A stretch of 64,000 nt of DNA from Ceratorhiza oryzae-sativae. Its lineage: Eukaryota > Basidiomycota > Agaricomycetes > Cantharellales > Ceratobasidiaceae. A model generated the notes under the pieces. The model ran no database searches. It saw only the letters and a list, made by a program, of their open reading frames with translations, and was not told the origin of the DNA. The position numbers were made by a program, and so were the translations under genes. The stretch's first letter is position 1. The number at the start of each line of letters is the position of its first letter. Shown here piece after piece: positions 40,940 to 49,690 of the stretch. The stretch covers positions 1 through 64,000 of the forward strand of contig JARWMV010000081.1 of assembly GCA_030998015.1 (NCBI GenBank), read 5' to 3'.

Positions 40940-41103
40940 ACCCGTGCACGCCTGCGAACGCCTTGGCTTGCCAAGGCGGCCCTGGCGTGCGCGCGGCTCG
41001 CCGCGAACGCGGCCTCGTTAACAATGCCCACGGGTCGTTGACCCTCCGCTTTAGCGGCTGAAATCTTGGGTTACACCTAAGATTTTAGCCGATAGAGCGG
41101 GGG
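40940..41103 (+). repeat. element P splitting the GIY-YIG motif
   Basis: Sits between the GIY and YVG strands of the HEG, with no element A attached, so it can insert on its own. Confidence 0.85.
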
Positions 41104-41520
41104 CATTATTCGAAGAATTAATCCATCTATAAATGCCGGATTTTCCATTTAGGGATTTTAATACATCAGAAGTAGAAACCTCGGCTAAATTAAATAGTTG
41201 AGTTTCAACCCCAGTGCTACTTGAGCTATATCTGACATGTTGAGTTGTTGAAAATTTTAATTTGATGTAAAACATTATATATTTATTGAAAAGTGAAAAC
41301 ACGAGTTATTTTGTTCTGATTATTTTATATCTAAAACTCAAAACTGTCCCCAATTTTCGGAATCGAAATTTGGTTCATCTGCTGCTCGCATAAGCATAGC
41401 CCCCATATCTATTCGTGGTCTTATCAGACCTACTTTAGACTGAAGGTATAATATTCTATACAAAACGGCATGTTTCCTAGATAAAGATTGAATCTCTACC
41501 GAAAACTTCAGAACGATACT

Positions 41521-41692
41521 CCGCCGGCGTTAGAGGGAATCCTAAAGATTCCCTCGTAGAAAATGACGACCGTTCGTCATTTTCAGCCGGCGGCTAAATA
41601 TCGATATTATGCCGCGCACTAGCAATCGCAAACGGTTGCGATTGCTCACGTTGGTTGGTGGGACAAGTCCCACCAGCAACTAACGCGCGCGG
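41521..41692 (+). repeat. element A (plain copy, reference)
   Basis: Reference 172-bp copy with hairpins in order: AGGGAATC/GATTCCCT, GAAAATGACGA/TCGTCATTTTC, AATATCGATATT, GCAATCGCAA/TTGCGATTGC and GTTGGTTGGTGGGAC/GTCCCACCAGCAAC. Ends CCGCCGGCG and CGCGCGCGG. No protein is encoded. Confidence 0.95.
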
Positions 41693-41847
41693 AGTAAGCC
41701 TCGTAACTATGATTAGTTTCAAGCAAATGTGAAATTTGATATACAAAATCACAATACATGAATTACTATTTCTTTTATTTATCTTTTGTGCAACACTTGT
41801 TCATTTTAAATATCTCAACGGTGGCTAATTAATAATTGAAAATTTAT

Positions 41848-42065
41848 AACTTTTATCTATTGTGCGACGGCTATTCCATAATATACCGCCGGATCATTAT
41901 GCCCTACTTTCGTATCTGGTTGACTTATGGGTCTCTCAGTTAAGCATGCTGGTCAAGCCAAAAGCTAACGCTAGAGTTAACAAGAGTTATACTTTATCTT
42001 TAAAAAGTTCCGTCGAACTCTTAGAGAATGTTTTAATATTCTCACGACTATCAAATATACTTAAT
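41848..42065 (-). rRNA. rnl: LSU rRNA domain V segment (upstream exon)
   Basis: The minus strand contains GCTTGACCAGCATGCTTAAC, ACGAAAGTAGGGCATAATGA, TCCGGCGGTATATTATGGAA, TAGCCGTCGCAC and GATAAAAG, matching the conserved stretch ending at about E. coli 2437 (GGTCATAGTGATCCGGTGGT...CCATCGCTCAACGGATAAAAG). Its 5' limit is uncertain; the block before GTTCGACGG is already variable. A LAGLIDADG HEG end lies immediately upstream, so another intron precedes it. Confidence 0.88.
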
Positions 42066-42114
42066 TCATATTAAATAATTTATTGTTGTATAGAATAACT
42101 ATATCTTGAAAAAC

Positions 42115-42415
42115 GATGATTTATGTTATACCCAATTTGTAGTACATTGAAGGATGCAAATGTGGAAGTATTAATTCTTTTAATCTGCTCAAAGATTCCT
42201 TTTTAATCCCTGCCAAGACGTGCGCTAAAGCGCAGTTGCCAGGCAGGGCCAGTAAATAGAATATTTATTATCTAAATGTATTTTTTGCACAGTACAATTT
42301 AAGCCAAATTTATTAGTTAATAAATTCTTTAAATATTCTACTTCTGATAGAGTAAAATTATTAGTTGCTATTCTCACACCATATTGTGTGTAACCTCCAT
42401 CATCGCTTATAAGCT
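42115..42415 (-). pseudogene. LAGLIDADG HEG C-terminal half in rnl intron
   Basis: LISDDGGYTQYGVRIATNNF (second motif), TLSEVEYLKNLLTNKFGLNC, SIYW. A 40-bp CCCTGCC palindrome (42,209-42,248) then interrupts IYIKKESLSRLKEL, and the family end LHPSMYYKLGIT follows. The 5' half is displaced by the GIY-YIG intron, whose 3' end lies at about 42,418, so the junction falls at the catalytic DDG segment. Confidence 0.72.
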
Positions 42416-42566
42416 ACATAGAAGAAAAAGTACCCAGGATTTTCAGGGTAACCATAATATCATCCGGGCCTCGAACAGCCTTCGACCTTCCAGAACTTAA
42501 CATGACCTTCCTCTGGATCTAATGATCTGGAAGAGGGGTTTTATTCTATTTTAAAGAGATTTCATA

Positions 42567-42719
42567 CCCCCGCTTAGGGTCAACCAGCATTGTATTTATA
42601 TATAAATACATGCTGTTGACCCGAGGGGTAATGGATATCGAGGCCGCGTTCGCGGCGAGCCGCGCGCACGCCAGGGCCGCCTTGGCTTAAGCCAAGGCGT
42701 TCGCAGGCGTGCACGGGTC
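42567..42719 (-). repeat. element P near HEG 3' end
   Basis: Separates KIFQNLY from EISLK-stop of the GIY-YIG HEG. Confidence 0.85.
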
Positions 42720-42852
42720 ATATAAATTTTGGAAAATTTTTTTTGATTTTATGTATCTATGGATTGTAGGACAACTTGTTTTTAGACTCATAGCAGCTTT
42801 TCTTATGGAACTATATTCTTTAATCTCATTTGTTTTAATATTAACAACAACT

Positions 42853-43117
42853 GACCCCCAAACATGTGCAGCTACGCTGCATTGTTTGGGGGGCAGTAGC
42901 CCCCCAATAATGTAATGGCCCTCCCAATACGTTGGCCCGTAGGGCCCAAAACCACCGTGAAGGTGTTTCCAAAAACACCTTTACGGTGGTTTTGGGCCTT
43001 ACAGGCTTGGTAACGCATTGGGAGGTCATTGTAATCATTGGGGGTAGCCCCCCAATAATGCAATGCAATCATTGGGGGGTAGCCCCCCAATAATGCATTG
43101 CAATCATTGGGGGTCAA
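42853..43117. repeat. nested C-tract palindromes
   Basis: Four or more layers: CCCCCAAACATGTGCAGC, CCCAATACGTTGG/CCAACG-type, GCCCAAAACCACCGT/ACGGTGGTTTTGGGC with CACCTTTACGG core, and tandem CCCCCAATAATG units. Confidence 0.8.
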
Positions 43118-43385
43118 CTGTTTTTAGTGCAAGCCCTGTAAAATCGGAGCTTGAATTTGTAGTCCAAGCTTCTTGCACAGATATAGGCTCGACATAGCTG
43201 TTAGGCGTCAATCTTTTTAAACTTTCTATCTGATTGTTAAAAGAATTTGTTGTTTCCCCGGTTCTTAATATTCGTACCCAAAATCTATTTCTGTAAAGGT
43301 CGGTAATACTACTTATTGATTTATCTCTAAGAGAATTATCCAGTTTGACTAAACTTTTAGTATCTAATTTTGTAGATTCGCTAGC

Positions 43386-43557
43386 CCGCCGGCGTTAGAG
43401 GGAATCCTAAAGATTCCCTCGTAGAAAATGACGACCGTTCGTCATTTTCAGCCGGCGGCTAAATATCGATATTATGCCGCGCACTAGCAATCGCAAACGG
43501 TTGCGATTGCTCACGTTGGTTGGTGGGACAAGTCCCACCAGCAACTAACGCGCGCGG
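43386..43557 (+). repeat. element A (plain copy)
   Basis: Exact removal rejoins GATTCT and GCTAGC of the host HEG in frame, with no target duplication visible. Confidence 0.93.
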
Positions 43558-43861
43558 AGAATCAAAAGTTTGTGCAATTTTTGTATTATTATCGAATACA
43601 ATTACTTTATAACCTTTTTCTAAATTAATTTTGGCCAGATGAGATTGAAGTAGTTCTAAAGTTTCCTTTGAAAATTTTTTCCGTGGTACCGTTCTCATTT
43701 TTTCTAGAGTTTCTTCAGTGTGCTTATATCCTAATGAAGAATAAGCTTTTTTTAATATGTTGTACTCAGGGTTTAAAAAATCAATATAGTGTTGTTCTCG
43801 AGATACGACATCCTTTGAATCACAATATTCTAGTATGTCCAATTTAAAAACCGTCGCGCTG

Positions 43862-44103
43862 GGACCGCCCGAATGGATGCCCGTAGACCCCCAATGATGC
43901 AATTAGGGGCCACTTAAAATAGCAAAGCTATTTTAGAGGCCCCGTAATTGCTTCATTTGGGGGGTGGATGCCCCCCAAACAATGCAGCGTAGCTGCACAT
44001 GTTTGGGGGGCACTAGGGCCCAAAACCAGACTCGGTCATCGCAGATGTCCGGCAGGGGTTAGTCAAAGACTAACCCGCTTACCGTCCCCAGCGCGGCCGG
44101 CTC
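43862..44103. repeat. nested C-tract palindromes
   Basis: CCCCAATGATG/CTTCATTTGGGG arms enclosing a TAAAATAGCAAAGCTATTTTA hairpin, then CCCCAAACAATGCAGC and TTAGTCAAAGACTAA hairpins within a GCTGGGAC/GTCCCCAGC shell. Confidence 0.75.
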
Positions 44104-45095
44104 GAGGGTTAGATAAACCATTTTTCAGTAAAGCAGAACTTATGATACTTTTGGATTTTGTAGTTATTTTTTGCAAAAGAATATTAGAAAAATAAGTTAC
44201 AAATCTTTTAGCCAAGTTTGTTGAGCTTCCGATATATTTGAACCCTGTAAGATTATTTGTCAAACAGTAGATACCTGATTTTTGGTTATTTTCCAAGAAA
44301 ATTTGTTTTTTTTGGTTTTGCAGATCAGAATAAGATACTCCGCTCCCTGGATCTCTAGAGATCCAGGAGGCGGGATTAACAGTATTTAAATTATTTGTAT
44401 TTTTCATTGAAATTTTTGTAGAGTGAAAACACGAGTTATTTTGTAATTGAATATCCTATATTGCCTTACCTCGACTGTGGACGCCTTTAGTCGACCACAG
44501 GCTCGGTCGCCGAGTCTGCGGTCGGGCATTCGCTAGACCACAGACGAGACAAGGATTCAGCCTTATAGGACTCAAAACTTTCCCCAAAATTCGGAATCCA
44601 CGAAATTTTGGATCATCTGCTGCCCTGTTTTACCGTCTCGTGTCAACATAGTTGACCGGACGGTAAAACTGCCCAACCCTGACAAAAACCCGGTTAGACC
44701 GGGGGACTATATCGAGTCCATGATTGCAATTCCAGGGTTGTTGAAATGTTTTAACCCTCGTCTATATAGATCTGGGCGACAAGTCGGCATGGGGTAATAC
44801 TATTTCCACTTCAGAGACCTCAGAAAGAAACCTTTAGTAAAGGTTAGCCTCGTAACTAAGATTAGGTTCAATTAGCTTGGTATGGTTCCCCGTAAAGGGT
44901 CAATTACAAAAATTGGCCAACCCAGTAAAATTGAATTCCTATTTCTTTTATAACTTCCCTCATCACATAAAAATGGGATAATAAACCCCCACACTTCGGT
45001 CGTGTTCACATTTCTCTACTTTTGCAGAGTATCTTTGCAACAAGAGTAATTTTTAATTGACAACAGTACTCCTGTGTAACCCTGTCGTCTACTGC

Positions 45096-45222
45096 CCCCC
45101 AAACATGTGCAGCTACGCTGCATTGTTTGAGGGGCATCCGCCCCCCAATAAGGTAATGGCCCCCCCCAATACGTTTGTGACGCATTGGGAGGCCATTGCC
45201 TTGTTGGGGGTCTACAGGGAAC
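45096..45222. repeat. nested C-tract palindromes
   Basis: Same order as 49,687-49,812 and 53,757-53,880 (CCCCCAAACATGTGCAGC, CCCCCAATAAGG, CCCAATACGTTTGTGACG). Confidence 0.8.
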
Positions 45223-45432
45223 CCGGCAATATGGTAGAACAATCGAGGCGGTTTATAAGTTCCAAAGACTCTGAAGATATTTACCTTTTTTACTTTTTCC
45301 CAAATAAGATTTTATACCAAAAAAATCATGTAAGACTTTAATTAAATTTTCATTATCTATTTTTGAGTAAAAACAAGTATTTAATACTAACTTTCCATTG
45401 TAAAAATGTCCATTCGTTTAGATCCAAATGGC

Positions 45433-45604
45433 CCGCCGGCGTTAGAGGGAATCTGAAAGATTCCCTCGTAGAAAATGACGACCGTTCGTCATTTTCAGCC
45501 GGCGGCTAAATATCGATATTATGCCGCGCACTAGCAATCGCAAACGGTTGCGATTGCTCACGTTGGTTGGTGGGACAAGTCCCACCAGCAACTAACGCGC
45601 GCGG
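45433..45604 (+). repeat. element A (loop variant)
   Basis: Hairpin loop reads CTGAAA instead of CCTAAA, as at 57,060 and 61,989. Confidence 0.93.
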
Positions 45605-45686
45605 GCAGTAATATAATTTTCTAGAGTTTGGGGTACTATTTTTTTCCCATTTTTGTAGAAAGATGAATATAACCAATAAAGACTAC

Positions 45687-45858
45687 CCGCCGGCGTTAGA
45701 GGGAATCCTAAAGATTCCCTCGTAGAAAATGACGACCGTTCGTCATTTTCAGCCGGCGGCTAAATATCGATATTATGCCGCGCACTAGCAATCGCAAACG
45801 GTTGCGATTGCTCACGTTGGTTGGTGGGACAAGTCCCACCAGCAACTAACGCGCGCGG
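45687..45858 (+). repeat. element A (plain copy)
   Basis: 83 bp from the previous copy, both in the same HEG. Confidence 0.93.
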
Positions 45859-46135
45859 AGTGTTAAATTCATAACCGTAATATTCTCTATCAACACCTTT
45901 AATAGTTCTAAATATTTTCTAGGTTCAAGTTTGCTACAGTAGCCTCTAGCTAGAAAGAATTCGTATAAACTAAATAAATAATCTTTATGTATTATACTTT
46001 GTTTAATTGAAAAACGAGGGGTTTATATGGCAAGCATTAGTATTAAACTCCATAGAGTTAAATGTTGCCAACCTTCCTGGCCTGAGTCCTGAAAACAGTA
46101 AATAGGAGGGGTTACTAAACTTGAAAATAAAAAAA

Positions 46136-46774
46136 TTAAAGACCTATTTTATAAAGCATTGATGGTGGAAGAATGTCCTTTAACATATTTTGTAAAACTG
46201 GGAGTGATTTAGAGGAGATTTTAATTGCATAGCCACTATATTGTTTTTGAACGGTACATTTTAAACCGAATTTGCTAGTTAAAGCATCAGCTAAAAGTTT
46301 AACCTCTGACAATTTGAAACTATTTGTTGCTAATGTCAATGTTCGACCTTTTTTATCCAAACCTCCATCATCAGCTATCCAATAGCATATACCCAAAGGT
46401 GTTAAAAGATCCCCTATATTCGCAGGCACTTTTTTTACCCCATTAATATAAAATAGTTCGTATAGCTCGTTAAAGCAAGGTAAAGCAAAAGTAGAAAAAC
46501 GTATTTTACCATGTTCTTTACCAGATCTTTTATCAAACACGTGGTAGATTAAAGGTTTCTGCGAACCATAAGATTTAAATAATTCGTACAAGTGAAGAAG
46601 GTATTCTTTGTGAACAAGACCTTGTCCAAAACAACATCGAACACTTGTAGTTGAATTTGATCTTTTTTGCATAAAAAGGTCACCCAATATAAGACCGACA
46701 AGAATATCCTTCAATTGGTCAGTTAAACTAAATTGTAATCGTTCTGCTCTAGTTAAATAATTTTTTCTTTGCAT
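46136..46774 (-). CDS. intact LAGLIDADG homing endonuclease
   Basis: 212 residues with no insert. N-terminal LTRAERLQFSL, first motif ILVGLILGDLF (about residues 22-32), FGQGLVHKEYLLHLYELF, LPCFNELYELFY, second motif LLTPLGICYWIADDGG (about 125-140), ATNSFKLSEVKLLADALTSK, and the family end PPSMLYKIGL. This is a LAGLIDADG_2-type protein whose two motifs in one chain suggest a monomeric homing nuclease. The start ATG is followed by QRKNYL, matching relatives. The leader block TAGAGGATGTGATTATATTA (46,838-46,857) is shared with 23,050 and 37,230. It is the best candidate for an active nuclease of this intron family. Confidence 0.9.
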   Translation of the reverse strand: MQRKNYLTRAERLQFSLTDQLKDILVGLILGDLFMQKRSNSTTSVRCCFGQGLVHKEYLLHLYELFKSYGSQKPLIYHVFDKRSGKEHGKIRFSTFALPCFNELYELFYINGVKKVPANIGDLLTPLGICYWIADDGGLDKKGRTLTLATNSFKLSEVKLLADALTSKFGLKCTVQKQYSGYAIKISSKSLPVLQNMLKDILPPSMLYKIGL

Positions 46775-46970
46775 AAATGTTAATTAAGAATATTTATAAG
46801 ACTTCCATTTTAAAGGTATATCATATTAAAGATTAATATAATCACATCCTCTATGAATATTAAACTTATGTATTTTTTTATTTCTTAAGGAAATTGTGTT
46901 TAAATATATTGAGAATACATAGCCTAATACCATAAGACGAAACCTAGGGCCTTTTCTTCAATTATTATAA

Positions 46971-47231
46971 TTAGGGGAATACCTGGGGCATGGCTTCCAG
47001 TTGGAGACTAGTAGGAAGCCCAGGGGTAACTGGGCGCCCCACCCAACAGGGCGAATGCCATAATTCGATTCCACAGTAGACCCCCAATGATTGCAATGGC
47101 CCTCCCAATACGTTGGCCCGTAGGGCCCGCCTTACAGGCTTGGTAACGCATTGGGAGGTCATTGCATTATTGGGGGGCTACTGCCCCCCAAACAATGCAG
47201 CGTAGCTGCACATGTTTGGGGGTCAGTAGTA
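46971..47231. repeat. nested C-tract palindromes in intron
   Basis: CCCCCAATGATTGC / GCATTATTGGGG shell enclosing CCCAATACGTTGG, followed by CCCCAAACAATGCAGC. Also an imperfect hairpin with GGAATACCTGGGGC (46,976-46,990). Confidence 0.7.
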
Positions 47232-47312
47232 ATATATTAAGAAAAGGGTAAGGAAGTGGAGTATGGTTTAAAATTATTTGTGAGGGTTAAATTTGTTAAC
47301 CTCTTCTTTTAT

Positions 47313-47465
47313 GACCCGTGCACGCCTGCGAACGCCTTGGCTTAAGCCAAGGCGGCCCTGGCGTGCGCGCGGCTCGCCGCGAACGCGGCCTCGATATCCA
47401 TTACCCCTCGGGTCAACAGCATGTATTTATATATAAATACAATGCTGGTTGACCCTAAGCGGGGG
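47313..47465 (+). repeat. element P near intron 5' end
   Basis: Same host position (TTTTAT|...|TATGAAATTTCC) as the element P at 37,575. Confidence 0.85.
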
Positions 47466-47659
47466 TATGAAATTTCCACAAAAATTAAACATACCATAAA
47501 TTAGTACTCCTTCTTTAACTGAATAAATTTAGCAATAATTATACTTGACAGTATTAGATGTAGTCAATGAAATTAGTCAACATCTAACAGGTCCCTGATG
47601 CGGCATGTTAATGCTGCATCAGTATATTCGATTAGGCACCCCTGCGCTCCCGCCAATGT

Positions 47660-47880
47660 TTCACTGGCGGAAGCGCTGCCAACTCCTTCTCCGCTCCGAT
47701 TTACTGCATAGCCGGCTCCAAGAAGTAGACCTATTAAAACTGCTATAACATCTTCGTTATGGGGACCTATACGGTTAACAGCTCTACATGAATTATGAAA
47801 AGATCTTTTTTGTGCTCTTAATCTATTTTGTTTATTCCCATTTTTTGAAAATTGAATAATTGTAGAATTATCATTTCTAT
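47660..47880 (-). pseudogene. LAGLIDADG HEG of cox2 intron 3, N-terminal part
   Basis: STIIQFSKNGNKQNRLRAQKR followed by RIGPHNEDVIAVLIGLLLGA and GYAVNRSGE, a first LAGLIDADG motif in which the catalytic Asp is Ala (LLLGAGY instead of LLLGDGY). A short CGCCAGTGAAACATTGGCG hairpin (about 47,651-47,672) then breaks the frame. The same type of HEG is common in cox introns. Inactive by motif mutation and interruption. Confidence 0.65.
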
Positions 47881-48157
47881 AAAAAAACTCCCGAGCGTAG
47901 ATCGCGCCTTAGCGCGGCCCACGCTCGGGCAGCGCCTAACGATCGGGATGATTTCCGCATGTTTGGGGGGCAGTAGGGAAATCGACGCCCGATCGTTGGG
48001 GGAATAAAGAAATAAGAAAAAATCAAAACAACGGATTGACATATTCACAAATAATACTTACAATAAAAAATTTAATAGTACATGATATATCATGTAATTG
48101 TAACAAGATTTTGTTTATTTTATTATTTATATTTGATTTTAGGCCAAATATTTGGTG
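47881..48157 (-). other. 5' part of cox2 intron 3
   Basis: AT-rich, starting CACCAAATATTTGG after exon 3. Contains a CCCGAGCGTAGATCGCGCC/GGCCCACGCTCGGG hairpin and a CGATCGGG..CCCGATCG shell with a degenerate C-tract (47,890-48,000). Confidence 0.55.
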
Positions 48158-48196
48158 ACCTGCTACTTTAATAGTCATAGTTGGTGAAATTACTTC
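48158..48196 (-). CDS. cox2: cytochrome c oxidase subunit 2, exon 3
   Basis: A 39-bp exon coding EVISPTMTIKVAG, the conserved stretch just before HQWYW. It follows exon 2 (…LLYMLD) in frame. The upstream intron ends in G (…GCG|GAAGTA). The downstream end is set at GGT because exon 4 begins CACCAATGG; CACCAA also follows exon 3, leaving a six-base ambiguity. Microexon length and conservation make a chance match unlikely. Confidence 0.9.
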
Positions 48197-48894
48197 CGCA
48201 CTAACTTAAGCACCCTGAATTGAATAAGACCTTATCTACACTAGACACTAAAGTGAATAGTTCCACTTCACACTTTTCCATTACCAAAGTGTTCGTAAGG
48301 TCAATAAGTCAGTAAGTACTACATCATGTTAGTTGGATTTTGTCTTAAATATTTTTTTGAACTACTCAATTAAACACTACTTTAGCAGCATTGTATAATG
48401 TACATTATACATGCTGTCATAATCCTTATCTACCGTCTACTCAGTTGTATTTCCACCACCTGAGTAGCCATTTGGTAATTGCCCCCCCCCAACATGCTGT
48501 AAGGCATTGGGGGTCAATTGCTTTTTCTTTGACTATTATACCAGGTAAGGAATAGACTAAACATAGTAATGTAAAAAATATCTATTTACGTAAAATCTCT
48601 GAGGGGAAAATAGCCAAAAAAGGGAGGGGTTCAATTTTTTGGTCGTAGTTTACCCCTGCAAGTAATAATATAACAATATTTTCAATTTTCACTTAAATAA
48701 ATAAGTACGATAAATATTATTTTATTGTGTATTCACAATAAAGGCCTATGTCGCGGTGACACAGACCAATTATCTCCTTGCATACAGTAAATTTTAAGCT
48801 TGACTCAGTAAAATTTTAAAATGATAGTATTTATAATTATACTCTAAAATCTGGCAGGAGCAAATTGACCAAAACATTCAAGTTAACCAAAAAC

Positions 48895-49690
48895 CTATAA
48901 ACCAAACTTGTAGTGCATGCTTGGATGCACATGAGGAATAACCAAAGATCTAAAAAGTGGCATAGATTTTGATTTTATGTAAATCATAGGTTTATTAGAA
49001 TGGTTTTGCACTGAAACTGCTAAACCAAAATTATAGTGTAAAATGGCAGCCAATTTGTAAACTTCCTTATACTCGAAACCTTCAGTGTGAAGATAAAACC
49101 CAGAAACTGCGTTAGCACCATCATCAGCGGCCCAAAAAGCTAAAGCTCGAGGTGTTAATTCACTGATAATGTCGTCTTTTATTACTTTGACCCATTTGCC
49201 TTCTTCTTTAATGTAAAATAGGTCCCGCCGGCGTTAGAGGGAATCCTAAAGATTCCCTCGTAGAAAATGACGACCGTTCGTCATTTTCAGCCGGCGGCTA
49301 AATATCGATATTATGCCGCGCACTAGCAATCGCAAACGGTTGCGATTGCTCACGTTGGTTGGTGGGACAAGTCCCACCAGCAACTAACGCGCGCGGCATT
49401 AAAAAAAGAATAACTTCGCGTTCGTATTCTTAAATTGTAACAGAGAGTTTGGTTTCTTAGAGAAACCCCAAAGTCAGGCACTCTTTCACAAAGATGTGAT
49501 AAATATGAAAATACAAACCAAACATATTCAAATCTTTGAATGGTTTGTGTGAATCTAAAACTAGGATTTTTAGAAGTGTGGGAGACAAACAATGTACCGT
49601 CACCGAGAAGGTGTCCGACTAATTGTTCTCTTGTTGGATAATCCAGTTTAGTTATATTTCTTGAATGAGGGTTGAGACGAATTCCTACTG
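48895..49690 (-). pseudogene. LAGLIDADG HEG of cox2 intron 2, one element A insert
   Basis: RNITKLDYPTREQLVGHLLG and DGTLF (first motif LVGHLLGDG), NPSFRFTQTIQRFEYVWFVF, GVSLRNQTLCYNLRIRTRSY. Element A (49,225-49,396) follows, then DLFYIKEEGKWVKVIKDDII, LTPRALAFWAADDGAN (second motif), FEYKEVYKLAAILHYNFGL and the end HPSMHYKFGL-stop. Removing the element rejoins AAT and GAC (Asn-Asp) in frame, so the gene was whole before insertion. Both catalytic acidic positions are kept, so inactivation is recent. Confidence 0.85.
49225..49396 (+). repeat. element A (plain copy)
   Basis: The only lesion of the cox2 intron 2 HEG. At most one base of target duplication. Confidence 0.93.

Larger units (their letters stand above)
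39944..41302 (-). pseudogene. GIY-YIG/NUMOD3 HEG with inserts
   Basis: NGKSGIYRWINSSN (GIY strand), element P (40,940-41,103), KTYVGSSIDLNRRIKEYFNS (YIG strand and Arg), LKYGYINFTLEILE, EKEQYYIDLLEPES (conserved Glu and Tyr). Then element A plus element P (40,303-40,689), followed by SPETRAKMSEAKLGKPSHRKG (NUMOD3 repeat) and a NUMOD1-like tail VFVYSSAHVLL. It ends at a 43-bp CCCTGCC palindrome (39,901-39,943). All domains of a GIY-YIG HEG are present in order, so the damage is due to insertions. The leader has GAAAACACGAGTTAT (minus strand) at about 41,290. Confidence 0.8.
39529..41847 (-). other. group I intron in rnl
   Basis: Separates GATAAAAGTT (upstream LSU exon) from GACGCTAGGG. Near its 3' end GACTATA...AAGATATAGTCC gives a group I P7/P9-like pairing. 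It carries the broken GIY-YIG HEG and element A copies at 40,468 and 41,521. The 5' portion has GCAGCAGATGAACC and CTTGAAACTAATCATAG blocks shared with the intron at 42,420-44,960. Confidence 0.7.
42546..44407 (-). pseudogene. GIY-YIG/NUMOD1 HEG with four palindromic inserts
   Basis: MKNTNNLNTVN..., NQKSGIYCLTNNLTGFKYIG (GIY and YIG strands), SSTNLAKRF, LKNGLSN. Insert 1 at about 43,862-44,103, then VFKLDILEYCDSKD, REQHYIDFLNPEYNILKKAY, YKHTEETLEKMRTV (NUMOD3-like). Insert 2 is element A (43,386-43,557) at FDS|ASES, followed by SISSITDLYRNRFWVRILRT. Insert 3 (C-tract, about 42,853-43,117) precedes VVNIKTNEIKEYSSIRKAAM (NUMOD1). Insert 4 is element P (42,567-42,719), then EISLK and stop TAG. 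Removing element A exactly restores the local frame. Domain order is complete. Confidence 0.82.
42416..44960 (-). other. group I intron carrying GIY-YIG HEG
   Basis: The 5' part (44,460-44,960) has GAAATAGGAATTCA, AACCTAATCTTAGTTACGAG, GCAGCAGATGATCC and AGTTTTGAGTCC. The 3' part (42,420-42,540) has AGATCATTAGATCCAGAGG and is core-like. Placed against LISDDGG of a LAGLIDADG HEG. Exact ends not determined. Confidence 0.5.
45230..46026 (-). pseudogene. LAGLIDADG HEG of cox2 intron 3, downstream parts
   Basis: PRFSIKQSIIHKDYLFSLYE and ARGYCSKLEPRKYL; element A (45,687-45,858); SLYWLYSSFYKNGKKIVPQ; element A (45,433-45,604); AIWI, a broken second motif, then NGKLVLNTCFYSKIDNENLI and FGIKSYLGK. 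Frameshifts are present besides the inserts. The N-terminus is at 47,660-47,880, separated by an intron. Confidence 0.68.
46110..47490 (-). other. group I intron inside LAGLIDADG HEG
   Basis: Shares GTGGAAATTT start, AAAAGAAGAGG, ACCATACTCCACT, CCCTAGGTTTCGTCTTATGG (46,930-46,951) and TAGAGGATGTGATTATAT with the nested intron at 36,323-37,741. It lies between the N-terminal (47.7 kb) and downstream (46.0 kb) parts of another LAGLIDADG HEG. Ends are approximate. Confidence 0.6.

Noticed and set aside
41330..41520. Open frame ending ...MRAADEPNFDSENWGQF as a protein C-terminus
   Set aside because: The same DNA blocks recur in a non-coding position in the intron at 44,560-44,640 with frameshifts, so it is more likely group I core RNA.
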